DNA of 64,000 nt from CAZOOR01 sp964581505. GTDB taxonomy: Bacteria > Bacteroidota > Ignavibacteria > Kapaibacteriales > UBA2268. Where the stretch lies: contig CAZOOR010000004.1 in NCBI GenBank assembly GCA_964581505.1, positions 16,187 through 80,186 on the forward strand, written 5' to 3'. Position 1 is the first letter of the stretch; every line of letters starts with the position of its first letter. The position numbers and the translations under genes were made by a program. The notes below the pieces were generated by a model. The model searched no databases. It saw nothing but the letters and a program-made list of their open reading frames with translations, and was not told the origin of the DNA. Positions 26,079 to 35,411 of the stretch are shown piece after piece.

Positions 26079-27113
26079 TCAGAAATATGTGCTTACCGCG
26101 AATTCATATTGTTCAATAAAAATCTTTTTAAAAGCAGTAATATTATTCTGCTCATAAAATAATAGCATTGCCTTCTTATAATCAACACTATCAACCGTTC
26201 TGAAAGAAATTGGACAATAATTATTATTAATCAAAATAGCATTACTGACAATCCTCGCAGTCCGTTTATTGCCATCAACAAATGGTTGGATATATGAAAT
26301 AAGCATTAATGCCAAAAGTGCTTTTTCAAACACATTATTATTTCCGTTAATCAAATCACACATATTGGTAATGGCTTCTTTAATCTGAAATTCATTATCA
26401 ATAGGCGTGTAATTAGTACCTGAAATGCCTACTCGTCTTTTTCTTATATTCCTATCCACAGCAAGTTCTTTTGTTAAAATACTATGAATATCTTCAATTT
26501 TAGGAACTATTATTGGAAATAAATAATCGGGCTTATCAATAATAAAATCTATTGCATCTTTATGATTTAGCAACATTACCGCTTCTTCTTTGGTCTTGCC
26601 TGCGGCAGTTTCTCTTTCTTTCAATAATTTTTCAGTTTCCAGTAATGAGTAAGTATTTCCTTCAATTTGTGAAGATTTCCAACTTAAATCAATAGCCAAG
26701 CGTTCCAATTCTTTTTTATACTGGAACTCACTTAGTTCCGAAATATTATTTAAGAAAATTTTCTGCAAAGAATTTAGTTTATTGATTTCATTTTCAGTAA
26801 ATAACTTAACATTTGGTAAAATTCTCGTTAATAAATCAAAGTTAAAATTATTAATAATTACCCTTTCATCAATTTCTTTCCGATAGTATAAATCCAAATC
26901 AATTGGTTCAAATAATTTGAAATACGGTGAAATTTTATATCGGGTTGTTTTTCCTCTTCCCGTAACTATAACTAATTGATTTTCAATTAATTTTGAAAGA
27001 GTTCTTTTTATTGTAGCAATACTTTTTTTACGTACAATGCCTTGCAATATCTCATTTGATGAGCTTGCATCAGCGGATTTTAGATAATCTAATATTTCTT
27101 TTTCAATGTTCAT
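26079..27113 (-). CDS. Fic-domain protein with N-terminal winged helix; catalytic His replaced by Gln
   Basis: A 344-residue protein. Residues 1-68 form a winged-helix DNA-binding domain ('SIATIKRTLSKLIENQLVIVTGRGKTTRYKIS'). An inhibitory-helix motif [S/T]xxxE[G/N] is present within the protein (S147..E151-G152 in SSQIEGN). The Fic core motif, normally HPFxxGNxRxxR, reads Q276-PFVDGNKRTAR, so the catalytic His is Gln (codon CAA), while Asp280, Asn282 and Arg287 remain. Fic enzymes usually transfer AMP to target hydroxyls; loss of His should strongly lower that. It has a good Bacteroidota-type promoter and may be a self-standing regulator. The repeats lie downstream of it. Confidence 0.85.
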   Translation of the reverse strand: MNIEKEILDYLKSADASSSNEILQGIVRKKSIATIKRTLSKLIENQLVIVTGRGKTTRYKISPYFKLFEPIDLDLYYRKEIDERVIINNFNFDLLTRILPNVKLFTENEINKLNSLQKIFLNNISELSEFQYKKELERLAIDLSWKSSQIEGNTYSLLETEKLLKERETAAGKTKEEAVMLLNHKDAIDFIIDKPDYLFPIIVPKIEDIHSILTKELAVDRNIRKRRVGISGTNYTPIDNEFQIKEAITNMCDLINGNNNVFEKALLALMLISYIQPFVDGNKRTARIVSNAILINNNYCPISFRTVDSVDYKKAMLLFYEQNNITAFKKIFIEQYEFAVSTYF

Positions 27114-27131
27114 TTTACACCTTTCAGCTCA

Positions 27132-27163
27132 CAAAGATAAGATATTCGGTTCAATAATACAAA
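27132..27163 (-). promoter_or_regulatory. Bacteroidota-type promoter of fic
   Basis: On the minus strand TTTG (27163-27160), 20 nt, then TATCTTTG (27139-27132), a full match to TTTG-N19-21-TAnnTTTG. It lies about 19 nt upstream of the fic ATG, giving a very short leader. Confidence 0.65.
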
Positions 27164-27252
27164 AATATGAGCCGTATTTCCACTATATTTGAGCGGCAAT
27201 AGGTTTTAAATCATACATATAGTCATTCAATTTGTTATTTAGTTTGCAGAGA

Positions 27253-28176
27253 TTATTTGTTAATCATTTTGATTAATTCTTCGGGTTCATAAACCATATC
27301 ATATTCTTCTTTACGAATTTCATTACTTGTTAAATCATTTTTTATTCTTTTCAGGAAGTTTTTAAAATCCTTATTAAGTGTCAGTTTATTAATCGTTTCC
27401 CAATCTAAATTATCTCTTGTTCTTGCAGGCAATAGTATCTCGGTAGATAAAGGGTCAGCAATATCAAGCTTAATGATACCAATACCAAAAGATGTTGAAA
27501 GACGGGTTAATTCATTCAAAAAATCTTCATTATTAGATATCTCTGCGGCAACAAGATAGCTTTCATTAGCCCATGAAGAATTAGATACTGCTTGAAAAAA
27601 ATTCTCTCTCAATTTACCTAAATTCAAATCTCTTTTTAATTCAAATGAAATAATTTTGATTGAGTTATTTCCAACTGATGAACTTAAATTTAGCACTTCC
27701 GAACTCCATTCTCCAATTGGAAAACAGCATCCAACAATATCAGGATGAACCCATTCGCCATATTCCTTTTTTTTGGATTTTGAATGATTAATTGTTTTTG
27801 TATAACATTTCAAATGATAAAAGGCAAAATGAGCTAAAAACGGATGCAAGTGTTTTTCAAGATATGATTTCTTATGTTTGTTTTCTGTTATGTCTTCGGT
27901 ATTTTCAGACTTTTCTATTTTCTCTAAATCAAATAGATATTCCTGTTCTTTTAGATAAAATCTTTTTGGACGTTTCCCTACTACTGCAAAAATCGTGTTG
28001 GCGTTATCTCTTTCGTTTACATAAATCTGCGCCCCCAATGTAGCCCAAGGTGTTTTACCTTGACTATTCAATTTTGAATTATAGCCTTTATCCTCGGCAA
28101 TCTTCCATATTTCATTTGCAGTTAATGGTTTCTTCTCTTCTATTAACACTTTCTCAGCTAATTCTAAAAATGTCAT
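27253..28176 (-). CDS. HARE-HTH protein with PD-(D/E)xK nuclease-like C-terminus
   Basis: A 307-residue protein. Residues 1-75 match the HARE-HTH (HB1/ASXL/restriction endonuclease) winged helix: 'ELAEKVLIEEKKPLTANEIWKIAEDKG' and 'GKTPWATLGAQIYV'. The C-terminal half (about 105-245) has 'EWVHPDIVGCCFP' (D146) and, 33 residues on, 'IKIISFELKRDL' (E179-x-K181), which is the spacing and shape of a PD-(D/E)xK nuclease core. HARE-HTH is fused to restriction endonucleases and RNA polymerase delta subunits in bacteria. No methyltransferase is next to it. It lies 139 nt upstream of fic, same strand, separate promoter. The nuclease call is inference. Confidence 0.6.
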   Translation of the reverse strand: MTFLELAEKVLIEEKKPLTANEIWKIAEDKGYNSKLNSQGKTPWATLGAQIYVNERDNANTIFAVVGKRPKRFYLKEQEYLFDLEKIEKSENTEDITENKHKKSYLEKHLHPFLAHFAFYHLKCYTKTINHSKSKKKEYGEWVHPDIVGCCFPIGEWSSEVLNLSSSVGNNSIKIISFELKRDLNLGKLRENFFQAVSNSSWANESYLVAAEISNNEDFLNELTRLSTSFGIGIIKLDIADPLSTEILLPARTRDNLDWETINKLTLNKDFKNFLKRIKNDLTSNEIRKEEYDMVYEPEELIKMINK

Positions 28177-28461
28177 TATGTATGAACCCCCTAACTAATT
28201 AAACAATGCTTTTTACTTATGTTAATTATTCGTATTCTAATATCACGATTTATGATATTTTTTTAATACCCATTATTCTACTTCTTCACTGTTTTTATTT
28301 TCGTTCTTTATTATAAAGCAATATAATAAATTTTATGCTACTGTTTTACACACAGGTAATATTTGCTGTGGGAATTGATGTTATATAGATAGAATAAGAT
28401 ATACTTGGCTCATTTGCCTGTATTGAGCAACAAAAGATATGCAGGATTCCAATAAGAAGAA

Positions 28462-29532
28462 TTATTTGTATTCTTTTATTTCCTGTTCGCCTTTGTGTGC
28501 AAAATATACGCTCTCGACAAGTGCGTTTATTTCATCTTCACCGGGATATACTTTAATATCGGCAATGAAGGAAATTCGCTCTCTAAGTAAGTCAATAAGC
28601 ATTTCGGAATACGCAACGCCACCTGTAATTAGTATGGCGTCAATTTTACCTTTTAGAACGGTAGCATAGGCACCGATTTCTTTTGAAATTTGGTAAGCCA
28701 TTGCTTCGTAAACTTCGCGAGCATATTTATCACCTACGGCAATGCGGTCTTCGACTTCGACCGTACTGTTTGTACCGAGATAGGAAACAATACCACCGCG
28801 TCCGATAATCATTTTACGAATTTTAATATGGTCGTATTTTTCAGAGAAACATAATTTGGCAAATGTCCCCATTGGTACGGAGCCACTTCTTTCCGGCGAG
28901 AAAGGACCATCACCGTCCAGCCCGTTGTTCACGTCAATTACACGACCCTTGTAATGGGCGCCGACCGTAATACCACCACCGAGATGGGCAACAATTAAGC
29001 TGAGTTCCTCATATTTTTTCCCACTTTCGCGGGCAAATCGGCGTGCAACAGCTTTCTGATTGAGTGCGTGGAAAATACTAATGCGAGGAAGTAAGCAGTT
29101 ACCGGAATATCTTGCAATATCGTCCATTTCGTCCACGACAACAGGGTCAACAATATATGCTTCTTCTTCATTGCCTGCTTCACGTGCGATTTCGCGGGCA
29201 AGAATACCACCGAGATTAGAGGCATGCTCGCCGAGACGTTGCAATTTAATATCCTCAATCATAGCATCATTAACGCGATAGACACCGCCCGGTATAGGTT
29301 TAATCAGACCTCCCCTACCAACAACAACGTCAATTGATTGTGGTGAAATTTTGGCAAGTTTCAGAGCATCAATAATAAGATTTTTTCTAAACTCATATTG
29401 AGCAAGAATACTTTTAAATTGAGATAAATCATCTATATCGTGTCTAATGACGCGAGTAATAACTTCATTCAAGTCGTCATAAATGGCGAACTTGGTAGAG
29501 GTAGAACCCGGATTAATTGCAAGAATTCTCAT
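28462..29532 (-). CDS. buk: Butyrate kinase (branched-chain/short-chain acyl kinase)
   Basis: A 356-residue ASKHA-family acyl kinase. It starts 'MRILAINPGSTSTKFAIYDD' and has 'AHLGGGITVGAHYKGRVIDVNNGLDGDGPFSPERSG', a buk signature, and 'ILITGGVAYSEMLI'. It makes ATP from butyryl (or isobutyryl/isovaleryl) phosphate. It is 12 nt behind ptb and last in the ackA-pta-hutH-ptb-buk run, so it completes a Ptb-Buk route for ATP from acyl-CoA. Confidence 0.92.
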   Translation of the reverse strand: MRILAINPGSTSTKFAIYDDLNEVITRVIRHDIDDLSQFKSILAQYEFRKNLIIDALKLAKISPQSIDVVVGRGGLIKPIPGGVYRVNDAMIEDIKLQRLGEHASNLGGILAREIAREAGNEEEAYIVDPVVVDEMDDIARYSGNCLLPRISIFHALNQKAVARRFARESGKKYEELSLIVAHLGGGITVGAHYKGRVIDVNNGLDGDGPFSPERSGSVPMGTFAKLCFSEKYDHIKIRKMIIGRGGIVSYLGTNSTVEVEDRIAVGDKYAREVYEAMAYQISKEIGAYATVLKGKIDAILITGGVAYSEMLIDLLRERISFIADIKVYPGEDEINALVESVYFAHKGEQEIKEYK

Positions 29533-29544
29533 AATAGCTCCAAA

Positions 29545-30441
29545 TTAATAGGAAGCGGCAAGAGCAATAGACATAAGTTTGCTCCTGTCGGAATCCGCCC
29601 GCGATGTTAATACAATCGGTGCGGCGGCACCGAGAATAATAGCGGCAACCGTTGCCTTTCCAAAATACGTAAAACTTTTGTATAGTGCGTTCGCAGTTTC
29701 GATATTAGGCGCAACGATTAAGTCGGCATCACCGGCAACATCGCTAACAAGTCCTTTATGTTCAGCCGCCTCTTTTGAAACAATATTATCAAAAGCAAGA
29801 GGTCCGTCAATAATGGCACCTTTTATTTGTTTGCGTTTACTCATCATAGTCAGCAAAGCGGCATCTGTTGTTGATTCCATTTTCGGATTAACAACTTCGA
29901 CCGGTGCAAGGAGACCGATTTTAGGCTGCGCAATACCAAAACGATGAAATGCTTTAATAGCATTTTTAATAATAGCAGTCTTTTCTTTCAGGTCGGGTGC
30001 AATGTTTTGAGCGGCATCGGTAAGAGCCAGCACCTTGTGATAAGCATCAATTTCAAAAAAACCGATATGACTGAGCAATGCACCTTCTCGCAAACCATTA
30101 TCTTTATCAAGTACGGCACGGAGGAAATCGGCAGTACCGACCATACCTTTCATTAAAATATGCGCTTTGCTTTCACGAATAAGCGAAACCGCTTTGCGTG
30201 CGGCAATAGCGGGAATATTCTCTTCGATAATTTCAAAAGAGCTAATATCAAGGTTTTCTTCTGCGGCAATTTTGATAATTTTTTCTTTATTGCCGACCAG
30301 AATAGCCGAAGCAATGCCCTGCTCTTTTGCGGCTGTAACCGCGCTAAGGACGTTATCGTCCTCAGCGGCGGCAACAGCAATAATTTTTCCGTGCTTGCTC
30401 TTTGCAATTTCAATGAATGAATTTAAATTACTTAGTTTCAT
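29545..30441 (-). CDS. ptb: Phosphate butyryltransferase
   Basis: A 298-residue phosphotransacylase that swaps CoA for phosphate on butyryl-CoA or branched acyl-CoAs. It has 'MKGMVGTADFLRAVLDKDNGLREGALLSHIGFF', 'ALTDAAQNIAPDL' and 'IIDGPLAFDNIVSKEAAEHKGLVSDVAGDADLIVAPNIE', typical of Ptb rather than Pta. The 12-nt gap to buk and 20-nt gap from hutH indicate one transcript. Confidence 0.9.
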   Translation of the reverse strand: MKLSNLNSFIEIAKSKHGKIIAVAAAEDDNVLSAVTAAKEQGIASAILVGNKEKIIKIAAEENLDISSFEIIEENIPAIAARKAVSLIRESKAHILMKGMVGTADFLRAVLDKDNGLREGALLSHIGFFEIDAYHKVLALTDAAQNIAPDLKEKTAIIKNAIKAFHRFGIAQPKIGLLAPVEVVNPKMESTTDAALLTMMSKRKQIKGAIIDGPLAFDNIVSKEAAEHKGLVSDVAGDADLIVAPNIETANALYKSFTYFGKATVAAIILGAAAPIVLTSRADSDRSKLMSIALAASY

Positions 30442-30461
30442 ACTTAATCTTTAATTAATAA

Positions 30462-31985
30462 TTATTCTAAACTACCGACAGTCTCTTCGACATTATCAAG
30501 AATTTCGCAAGACTTAACAAGAGCCTTCATAGTGTTATGGTCTTTGTAGAGCGGTCTGTCAATATCAAGGAATTCAACGTACTTGCGAACAACACTCTTA
30601 GCAGTAGAAACACCATCACCGTTTTTGAAGTCCCTAATATCCAAAGCTTGAGCCGCCGCCATAAATTCAATACCAAGTACGCCATAGGCATTATCAAGAA
30701 TTTGCCCGTTCTTCAAAGCGGTATTCATACCCATTGAAACAAAATCCTCTTGGTCTGCCGCCGCAGGAATAGATTGAATGGAAGCAGGAGACGCAAGTAT
30801 TTTTTGTTCCACAATAAGCATATCGGCTGTATATTGGCTGAGCATCATACCGGAAAACATACCGGCTCTTGTAGTAAGAAACGGTGGCAATCCGACACTC
30901 AAAGCCGGGTTAAGCATACGATTTAATCGTCTTTCGGACAGAACAGAAACCATAGTAATAGCGGCACCTACCATATCCATAGGAAGTGCAACGGGAGTAC
31001 CTTGGAAATTAGCACCTGTAAGTGTTAATTTTTCTTCGGTTAGGAAAATCGGGTTATCCCCCACACCGTTCAATTCAATTTCCACTTGTTTCCAAGCATA
31101 GGCAATTGCATCGTGAGCGGCACCGATTACCTGCGGAGTAGAACGCATTGAGTAAGCGTCTTGCACTTTTGTTTTCATCTTTCCGGTCATTAAATCACTG
31201 CCGGTCAGACATTTTTTAATTGAAACAGCACTGCGTTGCGCACCGGCGAAGCCACGTAATTCGTGAAGTCGAATATCATAAGGTTTTAAATTTGCCAAAA
31301 GTGCTTCGAGGGACATAGCCGCCGCAATTTCGGCTTGCTTCAGCCAACGATTGAAATCATATAATTCCAAAGCACTGATAGCCGTCAGTAGATTAGAACC
31401 ATTAATAGTAGAAAGTCCGTCACGCGCCTGCAAACCGGGAATATTAATTCCGGCTTTCTCGAATGCGGCTTCGCCCGAAAGTCTTTCACCCTGATAGAAG
31501 GCTTCACCTTCGCCCAATAAGAGCAAAGCAATTTGGGACATAGGGGCTAAATCACCACTTGCACCCACCGAGCCTTTTTCGCTTACAACGGGAGTAACGC
31601 CTTTGTTCAGCATTTCGATTAAAGTTTCTGTAATTACAAGACGGCAACCGGAATGACCTTTTGCATGCACATTAATTCTACCGAGCATAGCGGCTCTTAC
31701 GCGTTCAATCGGAACAGGTTCGCCAATTCCGGCAGAATGATTGTAAATCAAATATTTTTGAAATTCACTAACCTGTTCGTCATTGAGAACAATTTCCGAA
31801 AATTCACCAATGCCGGTATTAATGCCGTACATAATTTCCTTTGCGGCAATTTTTTCTTCGAGCATTGTACGGCAAGCATTAATTTTTCCTTTTGCTTCGG
31901 GCGTAAGTTCTACTTTTTCGCCGTGGCGTGCTACTCTAACGAGTTTTTCGATTGTCAGATTATATCCGTCTAAAACAATAGCCAT
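30462..31985 (-). CDS. hutH: Histidine ammonia-lyase (HAL/PAL family)
   Basis: A 507-residue MIO-dependent ammonia-lyase. The Ala-Ser-Gly that forms the MIO cofactor is A142-S143-G144 in 'GSVGASGDLAPMSQIALLL'. Y53 (in YGINTGIG) and H83 (in NHSAGIGEP) sit at the positions of the catalytic Tyr and the His-specificity residue of histidine ammonia-lyase; 'QEDFVSMG' keeps the Glu-Asp of HAL but has F where H is usual. The enzyme would turn His into urocanate and ammonia; an aromatic ammonia-lyase cannot be ruled out. No hutU, hutI or hutG is in the window. Its place inside an acyl-phosphate operon is unusual. Confidence 0.82.
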   Translation of the reverse strand: MAIVLDGYNLTIEKLVRVARHGEKVELTPEAKGKINACRTMLEEKIAAKEIMYGINTGIGEFSEIVLNDEQVSEFQKYLIYNHSAGIGEPVPIERVRAAMLGRINVHAKGHSGCRLVITETLIEMLNKGVTPVVSEKGSVGASGDLAPMSQIALLLLGEGEAFYQGERLSGEAAFEKAGINIPGLQARDGLSTINGSNLLTAISALELYDFNRWLKQAEIAAAMSLEALLANLKPYDIRLHELRGFAGAQRSAVSIKKCLTGSDLMTGKMKTKVQDAYSMRSTPQVIGAAHDAIAYAWKQVEIELNGVGDNPIFLTEEKLTLTGANFQGTPVALPMDMVGAAITMVSVLSERRLNRMLNPALSVGLPPFLTTRAGMFSGMMLSQYTADMLIVEQKILASPASIQSIPAAADQEDFVSMGMNTALKNGQILDNAYGVLGIEFMAAAQALDIRDFKNGDGVSTAKSVVRKYVEFLDIDRPLYKDHNTMKALVKSCEILDNVEETVGSLE

Positions 31986-32022
31986 AAAAATCCTATTTTT
32001 TAAAATTCAAAAAACATATTTA

Positions 32023-32030
32023 CAAAAATA
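32023..32030 (-). promoter_or_regulatory. Candidate internal -7 promoter element before hutH
   Basis: TATTTTTG on the minus strand, 38 nt upstream of hutH, in the 76-nt gap after pta. It could give hutH-ptb-buk separate control. No clear -33. Confidence 0.3.
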
Positions 32031-32061
32031 TAATTTTTTGATGATTAATCAGAAAATATAA

Positions 32062-33039
32062 TTATGCCATCAATGAGCAAATAGCGGCAACATTTACCAT
32101 ATCATCAACCGAACAACCGCGTGATAAATCGCAGTATGGTTTTGCCAATCCTTGGACGATAGGTCCGACAGCATCAAAACCACCCAATCTTTGAGTAAGT
32201 TTGTAGCCGATATTTCCTGCGTCTAAATCGGGAAAAACAAGGACATTGGCTTTGCCGGCAACAGGTGAACCTTTGCATTTTCTTTCGCCAATTGCTTCAA
32301 TAAGAGCGGCATCAGCCTGCATTTCGCCATCAACCAGTAGGTCGGGTGCTTTTTCTTTAACGATATTAGTAGCATTAACAACTTTATCAACATGCGGATG
32401 GTCTGCACTACCTTTTGTAGAGAAAGAGAGCATAGCAATTTTCGGTTCGACCCCGGCAACAGATTTGAAATTTCTTGCAGATGATATTGCAATATCAGCA
32501 AGTTGTTTCTCGTTCGGGTCGGGATTAACTGCACAATCGGCAAAGCAGATAAGTCTTTCGTCCTTTGCCATAATGAAATAGCTACTTACAATCGAAATAC
32601 CGGGAGCTACACCGACCGTATAAATAGCGGCACGGATAATATCGCCTGTAGCTGATATATTTCCGCCAACCACAACATCAACTTTTCCGGTATTTAACAA
32701 TTGACCCGCAAAATAAACGGGAAGGGAAACGAGTTCACGCGCCTGTTCTTCCGTCATTCCTTTTGCTTTCCGCTTCTCGAAAAGAATTGAAGTAAATTCA
32801 TTAAGATACTCTGATTTCAATGGGTTAATAATATCAATTCCGTTCAAATCAAGATTGTTATCATTAGCCAAAGAATTAATTTTTTCATCATCACCAACAA
32901 GAACGGCTTTTGCAATTTTTTCATCACGCAGAACGATAGCGGCTTTTAATGTTCTAATATCTTCCGCATCGGGAAAAGCAACTGTTCTAAATAAATCTTT
33001 TGCTTTATTTTTAATTTCATCAATAAATGTAATAGACAT
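32062..33039 (-). CDS. pta: Phosphate acetyltransferase
   Basis: A 325-residue Pta catalytic domain without the N-terminal DRTGG extension, so of the short type. It converts acetyl-CoA and phosphate to acetyl phosphate. Signature segments are 'VDVVVGGNISATGDIIRAAIYTVG', 'MLSFSTKGSADHPHVDKV', 'VDGEMQADAALIE' and 'NVLVFPDLDAGNIGYKLTQRLGG'. It follows ackA by 40 nt. Confidence 0.92.
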   Translation of the reverse strand: MSITFIDEIKNKAKDLFRTVAFPDAEDIRTLKAAIVLRDEKIAKAVLVGDDEKINSLANDNNLDLNGIDIINPLKSEYLNEFTSILFEKRKAKGMTEEQARELVSLPVYFAGQLLNTGKVDVVVGGNISATGDIIRAAIYTVGVAPGISIVSSYFIMAKDERLICFADCAVNPDPNEKQLADIAISSARNFKSVAGVEPKIAMLSFSTKGSADHPHVDKVVNATNIVKEKAPDLLVDGEMQADAALIEAIGERKCKGSPVAGKANVLVFPDLDAGNIGYKLTQRLGGFDAVGPIVQGLAKPYCDLSRGCSVDDMVNVAAICSLMA

Positions 33040-33079
33040 TTTAAAACCTTAATAATGTTATTGTTAAATTATTTACAAA

Positions 33080-34327
33080 TTACCAAATACGAGGTACATT
33101 GAGAACTACGCGTACAGTATCGCGGGCTAATATTAATTCCTCGTTAGTCGGAATAACGTAAACATCAATTTTACTGTCCTCTGTACTGATTTTCATTTCT
33201 TTTCCTCCGACAGCCTGTTCGTTAAGTTTATCGTCAATTTCGATACCGAAATAATCCATATTGGCAACACTTCTCTTTCTAATTTCAGCGGAATTTTCGC
33301 CAATACCACCGGTGAAGCATATAGCATCTGTACCATTTGTCTCGGCAGTGTAGAAACCGATATATTTTTTAATTCTATGGCAAAACATATCAATGGCAAG
33401 TCTTGCTCTTCTGTCATCATGTTCTTTTTCTTCGTCCAGTAAATCGCGCATATCATTAGTTAAACCTGAAATACCTATAAGACCGGAGCGCTTGTTGAGG
33501 ACGCTGAACACTTCGTCCATTGAGATACCTTCGTTATGAGCAAGGAACTCGATAACAGTCGGGTCAATATCACCGCAACGCGTACCCATCATAAGTCCGT
33601 CCAGAGGTGTTAAACTCATCGAAGTATCAACTGATTTTCCGTTCTTGATAGCACAAGCGGAAGCCCCATTGCCGAGGTGCATAGAAATAATATTTACATC
33701 ATCGCGTTCTTTGCCTGTAATTTTTCTATATCTATAAGCAATAAATCTATGAGAAGTCCCGTGGAAACCGTATTTCCTGATTTTAAATCTTCTATACAAC
33801 TGATATGGAATTGCAAACAAATACGAAGTTTCCGGCATAGTCGAATGGAATGAAGTATCAAAAATAGCAACCTGCGGAATAGAAGGACCAAAAATCTCAC
33901 GCGAAGCATAAATACCTTTCAGATTAGCAGGATTATGCAGAGGAGCCAAAGGAATGCAATCCTCAATGCCTTCAATAACAGTATCGTCAATACGTACTGA
34001 TTTTTTAAACCGCTCACTACCGTGAACAACCCTATGTCCGATAGCATGAATATCGGTCAAATCGTTAATACCCGGAATATGAGATTCGGGATTAGTAATC
34101 CATTTAATTGCATAGTTCAAAGCCGCCTTATGGTCGCGAAGAGGTTCTGCATTCTTGAAAGCAGACTGTCCGCACGCCTTAAATGTAATAATCGATTGGC
34201 TGCCGATTCTTTCAATCAAGCCAATAGCAAGACGCTTGTCGCTATCATTTTCAATATGCTCAATGTCAGTTTCAATTATTTGAAACTTCAAAGAAGAGCT
34301 ACCGCAATTAAGAACTAGAATATTCAT
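33080..34327 (-). CDS. ackA: Acetate kinase
   Basis: A 415-residue AckA that makes ATP and acetate from acetyl phosphate. It starts 'MNILVLNCGSSSLKFQIIE' and has 'IGHRVVHGSERF', 'AIFDTSFHSTMP', 'KYGFHGTSHRF', 'HLGNGASACAIKNG' and 'CFTGGIGENSAEIR'. ATG at 34327 is used; a TTG codon stands directly before it. It is the first gene of the ackA-pta-hutH-ptb-buk cluster. Confidence 0.95.
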   Translation of the reverse strand: MNILVLNCGSSSLKFQIIETDIEHIENDSDKRLAIGLIERIGSQSIITFKACGQSAFKNAEPLRDHKAALNYAIKWITNPESHIPGINDLTDIHAIGHRVVHGSERFKKSVRIDDTVIEGIEDCIPLAPLHNPANLKGIYASREIFGPSIPQVAIFDTSFHSTMPETSYLFAIPYQLYRRFKIRKYGFHGTSHRFIAYRYRKITGKERDDVNIISMHLGNGASACAIKNGKSVDTSMSLTPLDGLMMGTRCGDIDPTVIEFLAHNEGISMDEVFSVLNKRSGLIGISGLTNDMRDLLDEEKEHDDRRARLAIDMFCHRIKKYIGFYTAETNGTDAICFTGGIGENSAEIRKRSVANMDYFGIEIDDKLNEQAVGGKEMKISTEDSKIDVYVIPTNEELILARDTVRVVLNVPRIW

Positions 34328-34408
34328 CAAAAAACCTTATAAATTATAGAGAATAACATATTTTTTCGTTGTTTTTTAAATTTCTAAAAAAATCAATAAA
34401 CACGCATA

Positions 34409-34416
34409 CAAATATA
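34409..34416 (-). promoter_or_regulatory. Candidate -7 promoter element for the ackA operon
   Basis: TATATTTG on the minus strand, about 82 nt upstream of ackA. Matches TAnnTTTG; -33 not clear. Confidence 0.33.
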
Positions 34417-34510
34417 TGAATTTTTTCAATTGAAAAACCGCCATATAACCACATCTTGGTTACATAGAAACACTATTATTTCTTAACAGATAATTCTGTT
34501 AATTATTCAA

Positions 34511-35398
34511 TTATTCTTCTTTTTTCTTTTTAATCTTAGCAATTCGCTCCAAGGAAATACGAGAAGTAATGTGATGTTTACCCGGTTTGGATTTATGATT
34601 CGGTAAAAATATGCTCAATTTTTGTTCAGCTGTTGTATATAGGAATATCGGTATATGACGAGCCAAGCTGATGTAGTATTCCCCGTAGGAATTAATTACG
34701 CTTGTAACATTCATATTTATTCCTGCTTTTTGCGAGAGAACTACACCTTGCCCTGATTTAACGTATTCGAGTTTGGCACATTCCCAACCTAAAGTATCAA
34801 TTACGGGATGTAATCTAAATAAAGAAACCTGTTTCATCAACGGAGTAGGATAGCCGTTTTCAACTAATGTATCGGTGGACTGTACAATCCAAGTAGAACC
34901 AACCGGCTTGCACCCCCTCAGAAACGGCAAGAAGAAAATAGGTTGGAACGAACCTCCGGGAGACATAGCGAAATGTGTTGTATCGTTCTTATCCGAATAA
35001 TATCTATCTCCCAAACTATCAACAACTAAAAATATCTTGTGATTAAGCCAAGGAGAATCGAAAGTTTCAACATTTTGCTTATCCTTGAAGGATTCCTTCG
35101 CTTTATAATCTATCAATTCAATACTTAGATGAAATCTATTCATTTTATCTACTTGCTCGCAAATAACGCGATACTTTTCCAATCTCACTCTTTTTAGCGG
35201 ACGTTCATAATTGATAGATATACTGTCATAAGAAAAAGCATTATAAATTAGTGTATCTCCTTTATCAAATTGTATCTTATAACATAGAGTATCATACTTG
35301 ATTAAAGGAATGCTCTTATCAGGCGGATGCAGCAATTGTGCCGACATCACTAATGGAATGAATAATAAAAATAGTGTAATAATAAAGTTCTTTTTCAT
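34511..35398 (-). CDS. Secreted protein of unknown function
   Basis: A 295-residue protein with a signal peptide (1-20, ending SAQ). The mature part is rich in beta-strand patterns and aromatic residues, with 'SPGGSFQPIFFLPFLRGCKPVGSTWIVQSTDTL' and 'LARHIPIFLYTTAEQKLSIFLPNHK', and ends in a Lys-rich tail. I do not recognise a family. It is the last of three envelope genes on this strand (36185, 35476, 34511), but a terminator lies between it and the lipoprotein gene. Confidence 0.65.
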   Translation of the reverse strand: MKKNFIITLFLLFIPLVMSAQLLHPPDKSIPLIKYDTLCYKIQFDKGDTLIYNAFSYDSISINYERPLKRVRLEKYRVICEQVDKMNRFHLSIELIDYKAKESFKDKQNVETFDSPWLNHKIFLVVDSLGDRYYSDKNDTTHFAMSPGGSFQPIFFLPFLRGCKPVGSTWIVQSTDTLVENGYPTPLMKQVSLFRLHPVIDTLGWECAKLEYVKSGQGVVLSQKAGINMNVTSVINSYGEYYISLARHIPIFLYTTAEQKLSIFLPNHKSKPGKHHITSRISLERIAKIKKKKEE

Positions 35399-35411
35399 AT
35401 TTGAAATACAT

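Noticed and set aside
29579..34318. Several plus-strand frames of 60-120 codons across the fermentation operon
   Set aside because: All are antisense shadows of ptb, hutH, pta and ackA, which carry full family motifs.
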